Assembly (NCBI GenBank): GCA_003952965.2
Contig: CM025852.1
Span: 3,145,752 to 3,209,751, forward strand
Reading direction: 5' to 3'
DNA length: 64,000 nucleotides
Origin: Morella rubra
Lineage: Eukaryota; Streptophyta; Magnoliopsida; Fagales; Myricaceae
The notes below the pieces were generated by a model that saw only the letters and a list, made by a program, of their open reading frames with translations, did no database searches and was not told where the DNA came from. A program made the position numbers and the translations under genes. Shown here piece after piece: positions 58,121 through 64,000 of the stretch; the stretch's first letter is position 1, and every line of letters starts with the position of its first letter.

Positions 58121-59490
58121 TTATATGTCATATGTTTGTGTATCTTCTGTTATGGCCTGTACTTCTCGGTTTCCTAATGGAAACGTGATTTAGAAAAAAA
58201 AAAAACAAAAGCTCAATGATTCTTTCCCTACAGGAACCGCGAAATGTTGTCTGTATTCCTCCAGATTGTGAACTGGCATATAGAAGACTTCTGCTCTCAT
58301 TACGTCTGTGTGTTATTGCGGCTCTAAAGTCTTAAACTTGTCATGCTTGTAGGGACAGGGAAATTTGAGCTGTTGGAAAAAGGTGTTGGGCAGTGAAGCC
58401 AGTAAGGGTGCTGGAAGTTTAGTGGTTAAAAGTTTTATACACGACACCAGGCAGGACATGCGTGCCGGAAATGGCGCACAGCAGCTGGGCTGTGCCGATA
58501 CTCAGTCCTGGCGCAAGGTGCAGGATGTATCAGCTTGCGAGGTGCCTTTAAGTCCGAGTGGACACTTTAAGAAGTAGACTCAATAATATGGGTTTGGATT
58601 CGGTCCAGACCGTGCGAATCCAGATGCATCTAGACCCACGGTCTAGATTGAATCCCACGAGATAGACGACAGAGAGAACACCACGTCATTTAATGAGGCA
58701 TTTCTGTCATTGGCTCAGTTCGGCTCCAATCAGGTGGGCGTCTTTTGTCTCCACATCTGTACCGGTCTGACCATTTCATGGGATTCAATCCAAACATTAT
58801 CTCTACAGAATAAATTGATCTTTTCTATAAGATTAAGAAATTGGTTTGCAAATTTGAGAGGACCTCAAGTTCTTGATTTATTGCATTCCAGCTCTTGGAG
58901 TCATTCTATCTTAAGGTAACTATTCTGCAAATTGGATCTGCCACCACTTTAAACTTGACCCTCTGAAAGAAGAAGAAGAAGAAGGAGAAAGAGGAGAAGA
59001 AGCAGCAGCTCAAGACACATTATTCGTTCAGGCCCCAGGGAAAGTGGTGTGTCTTGAATCGGATTCCATGGAAGTAGTGAGATTCGTGCGAATACAGGCT
59101 TGCGAGTTGCGTGGATGTTCATCTGATGTAATGACTAACCGAGACCACAAGACATGAATATTCCTGACAATGTTCAAGCAAAGCATAAACCCACAGACCA
59201 AGTTATACAAAAGAGTTAAAAAGTATTCTCCAGAGCCACCTCGCTCTCGCCATAAAAGTGCACATATGCTTTGCACCAGAGGTTAAGAAATCCAAAGAAC
59301 TAGAATAAGAAAAAGTTGGAAAAAGCTTCACTGCCACAGCTGGTAAAGTTGGGTGGAATTCTTCGCCTACAAAAACCCTTCTCACCCGACTACTCTTGTC
59401 ACCCCTCTAGCTCCAACCAAGTCAGAGATTTCAGTTCTTGGTCTGAAACAGCATTGTCTTGATATTTACATTCCTTTTTGTTCTTTACCA
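58121..59490. other. Intergenic and upstream region of the phytocyanin-like gene
   Basis: No other gene is seen. A (GAA)n-type purine run lies at 58967-59008. The stretch 59300-59490 probably holds the 5' untranslated region of the next gene. No clear TATA box is found. Confidence 0.5.
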
Positions 59491-60458
59491 ATGGCCAACA
59501 ACATTTTCCCATCAAAAACATTGTATGCAGTGGGCCTCTTTTGTCTGATGCTGTTGCTGCAGAAGGGAGGTGCCACAGAGTTCAAAATTGGAGGCTCCAA
59601 GGGCTGGACTGTTCCAACTGATCCTAGTGAAGTGCACTATAATCAATGGGCAGAAAACAACCGGTTTCAAATTGGTGACTCCCTTGGTAAGTTGTCATTC
59701 AATTATCCCGAGCCTCCTTTCTTAACAGTGGTATAGAGCCCATAACAGCATCATCTATTGGCCTTAAAGACCTGGTTTTAATTGGTCATAAAGGCCTGTA
59801 AGTTCTAAACAGGTTCAAAGACCCGAAAATATCTCTGCCGAACATGACTCCTTCCTCTCGAAATAACCGGAGTAGAGTTCCTATATTTGCTGCTCGTTTT
59901 ATTTGGTAGATAGTTAATCCAAAAGTAAGAGCTGGATTCTGCCCTCACTGCTGGAAATAATATTTAACAACTGGTTTTACACTTGCAGCGTTCGACTATC
60001 CAGCTGACCAGGACTCGGTTCTTCACGTAAGCCAGGATGACTACACCAATTGCAACACTGAAGCACCTATCGAGAAATTCTCCGACGGCCACACTGTCTA
60101 CCAGCTAAAACAATCAGGGCCTTACTACTTCATAAGTGGCAACAGAGACAACTGCCTGAAAAATGAGAAGTTCGTGTTGGTTGTATTGGCAGATAGAAGC
60201 AACAGCAGCTCAAATACTAACCAAACAAGCACAGTTTCTCCTCCACCACCTCCAGCCTCAACCCCATCTCCAGCACCCGCCGGTGAATCGCCACCTGCTG
60301 GGACAGTGAACATAAACCCAACTCCAGCTCCAGTCAGTGAGCCTCCTCCTCCACCAAGTGAAGCTTCTTCAATCTTGATTTACTTCCATCAGTTCCCTTG
60401 GAGCATTCACTGCTTCATCTCTTTTTTTCTTACTCTAAAAATGGATATGTTTGCATGA
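59491..60458 (+). CDS. Early nodulin-like protein (phytocyanin domain), two exons
   Basis: Exons 59491-59686 and 59989-60458 join across a GT-AG intron to 221 residues. Residues 1-28 form a signal peptide ending GGATEF. The plastocyanin-like domain (about 29-130) has GWTVP, the FQIGDSLAFDYP junction and a disulfide pair in YTNCNT and DNCLKN. The copper-ligand histidine is replaced (DSV in place of HNV), as in ENODL proteins, so copper is probably not bound. A proline/serine-rich AGP-like region follows (SPPPPPASTPSPAPA). The usual GPI-anchor tail is lost to a frame change near 60370-60390, and the protein ends LTLKMDMFA. It belongs at the plasma membrane or cell wall; the exact role is unknown. 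Confidence 0.93.
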
Positions 60459-61439
60459 TTGAGTTGATTTTTTTTTTTTTAATTTTCTTTAACATTGGTT
60501 TTTCTTACGCCTTTGAGCTCAGTGAGGTTCATCTGGGTTTTCAAAGGTGGGGGATGGTTGTTATATAGATGAGAAATAAGCGGACATTGGGATGCTATTT
60601 GGTTTGAGCTTGTTACTTTCAACATCAAAGGACATTGTAATTTGTACGTACATAAACAAATAAATGGATTTTTATATTGTGTGAATGCTTGAAATTATTG
60701 TCTCTGCTTTTGCTTCTCTTTCTGGTGCTGGGCTTTATTATCCAAAGAAGGAGAATCCCCTTCATTTGCAATGCGCAGATAGAGTTTAGTCCCTAAAAAT
60801 AAAAGTTTTAGCTCGCTCATTAATCTCAATCCCTCAATAATCAAGCAATATCCATCTCAATAATCAAAAAAACGATTTACGTTCTTTAAGGAACAGAAAA
60901 AGATGTAAAATAACCTAAATATCCCTCCAAAATAAAATTATTAAAATATTAAAAAAATCATTAAAAAATATATAATATTTTTAAATACATCTATTAAAAC
61001 TCTATTTCACGATACAATTACTTTTAATTTATTCTTTGAACGTTTATTTATTTTAAAAAAATTTGTCTGACATATTTTTCCATATGAGGTAAACTATAAC
61101 TTTTCTCCAATTTTTTTTCTTCTCTATTTTTCTCCCATATATTGTTTCCTTTTTCTTTAGGTGAGGTGAGTATTTTCAACTCTTGATTTCACCATCCAGA
61201 ACATCCATCTATCCTAGAGTCCAATAGTAAGAAATGGCAAAGGGGAGGAAGGTAGACATAACAAACAAAACCTCGGATTCCTTTTTACAAATAATTTCCT
61301 GTGACTGCAACTAGAATGGTAACAGTTTCTATGCTTTACTGCATAATTATCAAGGAATAAATTGCAAATGTTCCTTTCTAGTAAACATATGAGTACTCGG
61401 GGAAAATCAGCATAAAGCCATAATAATCTCAACTATCTA
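60459..61439. other. Convergent intergenic region
   Basis: AT-rich 3' flanks of the two convergent genes. AATAAA at about 60659 may be the polyadenylation signal of the upstream gene. Nothing else is seen. Confidence 0.5.
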
Positions 61440-64000
61440 TCAAAAATTTTTTCCTAGTTCTACTTTCTTCATCAGCTTAATGGTGTTGTACAGAATGGAA
61501 TCCAAGATTCCGGCTACCTGAAATGCAAAAAAGAGTTAAGTCAACAATAGGAGCCATAAGATGTGAGAAGTTAATAGACTATCATCGGATGGATACCAAC
61601 CGTGAAAACACCGCCTATAATAGCACAGACATTTGTGATAAAATGTGAAAAGGACTTTGGATTCTCTGTTATTAAAACCTGATAGAAAGGCGAAAGAAAA
61701 AAATGAAAAATGAGAGGCAAGAAATAAAATCTCATTATATGACACTACATCGTTTGTTACTGACCTGCATTGGAGAAAGCTCAAAATGGAACTTGGCAAC
61801 AGGTATGTCAATGCTCTGCACCAAGCTGCTGTGGGCAGTGTACTCGTACTCCTCGACTAACTTATGAGAACCGCCTGTTATCACCTCTGTTTTAACTATT
61901 TGAAGATAATGCTCTATCTGCAAACAAAATAAGTGCATAAATTTGAAGTCTATATGGCGCTTGAATATCACGACACTAATCACACACAGTCCATTTCATA
62001 TTTCACAAATTTTTGAACCCGATAAGATAGAAGGGTCTGCAGGCCTTGTGGTCAGAGACAGATGAATGTCTAGCTACTAGATGAGCTGAAACCAGATAAT
62101 ATATTATTTACTCAATTCAGCAGGAATTAACCGTAGAGTATTTTGGATGATACATACGGATATAAGCTGATTTATTCAAATTGTTCTTGTCCTGCACCTA
62201 TCTTTCTTGTGCATGTTCAAAACATTGCGTATCGCTTACATCCGCACAAAATAATAATAAAAATAACAATAGGTACATGCTGGCATGTGAAGAACATTAG
62301 AGTAAAAAAGATCAAATAAAAAAGTATGAAGGACCTCACAAACTTACAGTAACATTTGCTCCGATATCACGATGATTAATAAATGATCGCCCATTCAACC
62401 TGTCATGGCTGACACCAATATAAGGTATTATCCGCTTCACCTCACTCATCACCCTAGGCGCAACTCTCCGACCAAAAGATAGATGTGATATCACATGTGA
62501 CATATTCATTTGGGTAGGATCAAACGAATGGGATCCAGAATGAGCTGAGATGATAAGGTTTCCTGGAACCTGCAGAGAACCAGACAGCTTTTCATCTGAA
62601 ACTCAAAAAACCAAGTAAAAGCAGCGATGTCCTTTGGGCAAAATTTACAGGTCAAATAAATAGTCAGCACCTTGTGAGAACCTAAGAACAGTAACTAACG
62701 ACCAATGTCATCACTAGGGTGTATTCTTTCAAAATAGTGTCATTTCTAGAGCAGTTTCCAGAATGAAGCCTCACAAGGCATGCTCACATCTGGAAACTGA
62801 GGCAGCAAAAAAAGAGGCCTTTGGAATACAGTTCCGTCTCATTTTATGATAGAATATCGAAGAAATACAATTGTACTTTCATAGGAAGTTACCTTTTTCA
62901 CTCGAAGGTATCCCTCGATCCTACATCCTCCTGCCAATGGTGCTGGTCTTTTACCATTCTCTGTCTTATTTTCGGACTTGGCCTCCAAAGCTAGCTTCTG
63001 AGATTCCATTGGAATAGGTGCAACCAACTCTTCCATTGTCTGCAAGAATGGAAACTTAGGGTCAGCTGTCGTAGCACCCTTGATGTGTATAAACTAGAGC
63101 GAAGCTGACGCAAAGAAGGAAGAAGGAATGATACAGCCAACAGAAATGCCTCTGTACCTTAATCAAGCTTTCTGCATCTCGGTCTCCATAATAAGATTCA
63201 TGTTCATGGTGTCCATGGTCACCCCTGTGACAGACAAAAGTCAAATTAGAAGGAAGCTAAAATCACAGAAGACAACCAAAAGGGAGATGAAGAAAAGGAA
63301 AGAAGGTGCGTCAAGTTTATAAAAACATTGGAGAATCTAAAAGGGCATGTATTGTAAGGAACTCCATACGAGAAACAGAGTGAACCATGGTAACAAAACA
63401 AGTTTTGAGGGAAGAGCCAACAAGATTTACTCAAAAAGGTTTACAAGCTGCAAACCCCTTAACGGTGCCTAACAGTAGTGCCAATAGTCATAATTCACAT
63501 CCCTTGCAAGCTCGAATCTCCAACTCTAGTTACATGAGTATAGAAGGTAAAGCATACACATTTTATTGAATTAGCAAAACAAGCCTGTGATGGAGATACC
63601 ACTTTGATAACTGGAAGAATACACAGTAAAATGAACATTTTGGTGAAAGCAGGGCAAGGGTTTGTCAAATGCTCCATATTTATCCTATCTCCACCCGAAT
63701 CTCCCCCCCCCAACAACACTTCCTTTCCTTTTTTTTTTTTGGTTGGGGGGGGGGGGTGGGGTTTGAAGGAAGATTCACTGTAAAGCATTTATAGATTTTA
63801 CTCGAGATTGACATAAATATGAAGCATTTGATAAGTACACCGCTTCGATAACTGATAGCACACAGTAAAATGCCCAAACGTATGCAAGCTAAAAGAAACA
63901 TCAGACGAAAGTGAAGTACAGGTGAACAAGAAAACTATTTACCTAAGATCACTTCCTTTACGGAAAATGCGAATTGATGGATACCCTTGTATGTGATTCC
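61440..64000 (-). CDS. PDI5-3/5-4-type protein (thioredoxin plus ERV/ERGIC domain), 3' part
   Basis: Seven exons lie in the window (minus strand): 63943-64000+ (cut by the edge), 63158-63224, 62893-63039, 62348-62569, 61765-61917, 61601-61678 and 61440-61517. All join in frame for about 266 residues. GYPSIRIFRKGSDLR is the end of a thioredoxin fold. HEHESYYGDRDAESLIK and a linker follow. Then comes the COPII-coated ERV domain (CRIEGYLRVKK, SAHSGSHSFD, FGRRVAPRV, EYEYTAHSSLVQS, FHFELSPMQ). A last membrane segment (ITNVCAIIGGVFTVAGIL) precedes the lysine-rich cytosolic tail LMKKVELGKNF. Such proteins cycle between ER and Golgi and may fold or sort cargo. The CxxC site would be upstream, outside the window. 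Confidence 0.95.
63703..63761. repeat. Opposed C-run and G-run in an intron of the PDI5-type gene
   Basis: Nine C at 63703-63711 and twelve G at 63745-63756 (then TGGGG) are separated by a pyrimidine stretch with a long T run. The two can pair as a hairpin, and the G run could form a quadruplex. It lies in the 718-bp intron 63225-63942. Confidence 0.8.

Noticed and set aside
59028..59276. Minus-strand frame upstream of the phytocyanin-like gene
   Set aside because: No domain or splice support; it lies in the promoter region of the plus-strand gene.

Overview
The window is nuclear DNA of a flowering plant, most likely a eudicot. It has GT-AG introns, a DYW-class PPR reading frame, a GDSL esterase, an early-nodulin-like protein, a plant PDI5-type gene, and abundant copia, CACTA and hAT elements. 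The species cannot be named from the sequence. Only three protein genes look functional; most of the window is nested, decayed transposable elements. Two runs of N (643-1004 and 53688-53787) are assembly gaps.

Layout. 1-642 is a second copy of the left subterminal part of the CACTA element found at 21195. 1005-9928 is a decayed SIRE/Maximus-like copia element (gag knuckle, protease, integrase, RT, RNase H, env-like region, polypurine tract, 3' LTR), interrupted at about 2367-3612 by an antisense copia LTR. 9929-11620 and 17644-19071 appear to be two halves of another member of that family, split by an antisense Tork/TNT1-like copia (11621-17643) that itself carries a solo SIRE-like LTR (12150-13400, exact 5-bp target duplication). 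A small GRF-zinc-finger remnant lies at about 20291-20690. 21195-33045 is an 11.85-kb CACTA transposon with matching ends and an ATA/ATA duplication. Inside it is a 6.3-kb hAT element (23617-29960, 8-bp duplication), and inside that a Del/Tekay-like solo LTR (about 23682-25946).

34263-35995 (minus) is an intact five-exon GDSL esterase/lipase of 365 residues. 37518-42282 is a second antisense copia of the Tork-like family. It is followed by an AT-rich tandem repeat (42866-43760), a CACTA-like end remnant, a third copia lineage (about 45530-47250) and a solo SIRE-like LTR (48557-50029). 51264-53823 (minus) is a DYW PPR pseudogene broken by nonsense codons, frameshifts and a 263-bp foldback MITE.

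The right end is gene-like. An early nodulin-like (phytocyanin) gene (59491-60458, plus) converges on the 3' half of a PDI5-3/5-4-type gene (61440 to beyond 64000, minus). The genes do not form a pathway, but the GDSL, phytocyanin-like and PDI5-type products all use the secretory route.

The most interesting unexplained structure is a set of degenerate arrays of the palindrome TGTGTCGACACA. In three SIRE-like LTRs they sit 95-330 bp upstream of a conserved TATA box, and they recur between the pol and env-like regions of two internal copies. Two copia copies also share an Asp-to-Asn change in the RT catalytic motif (YVND).
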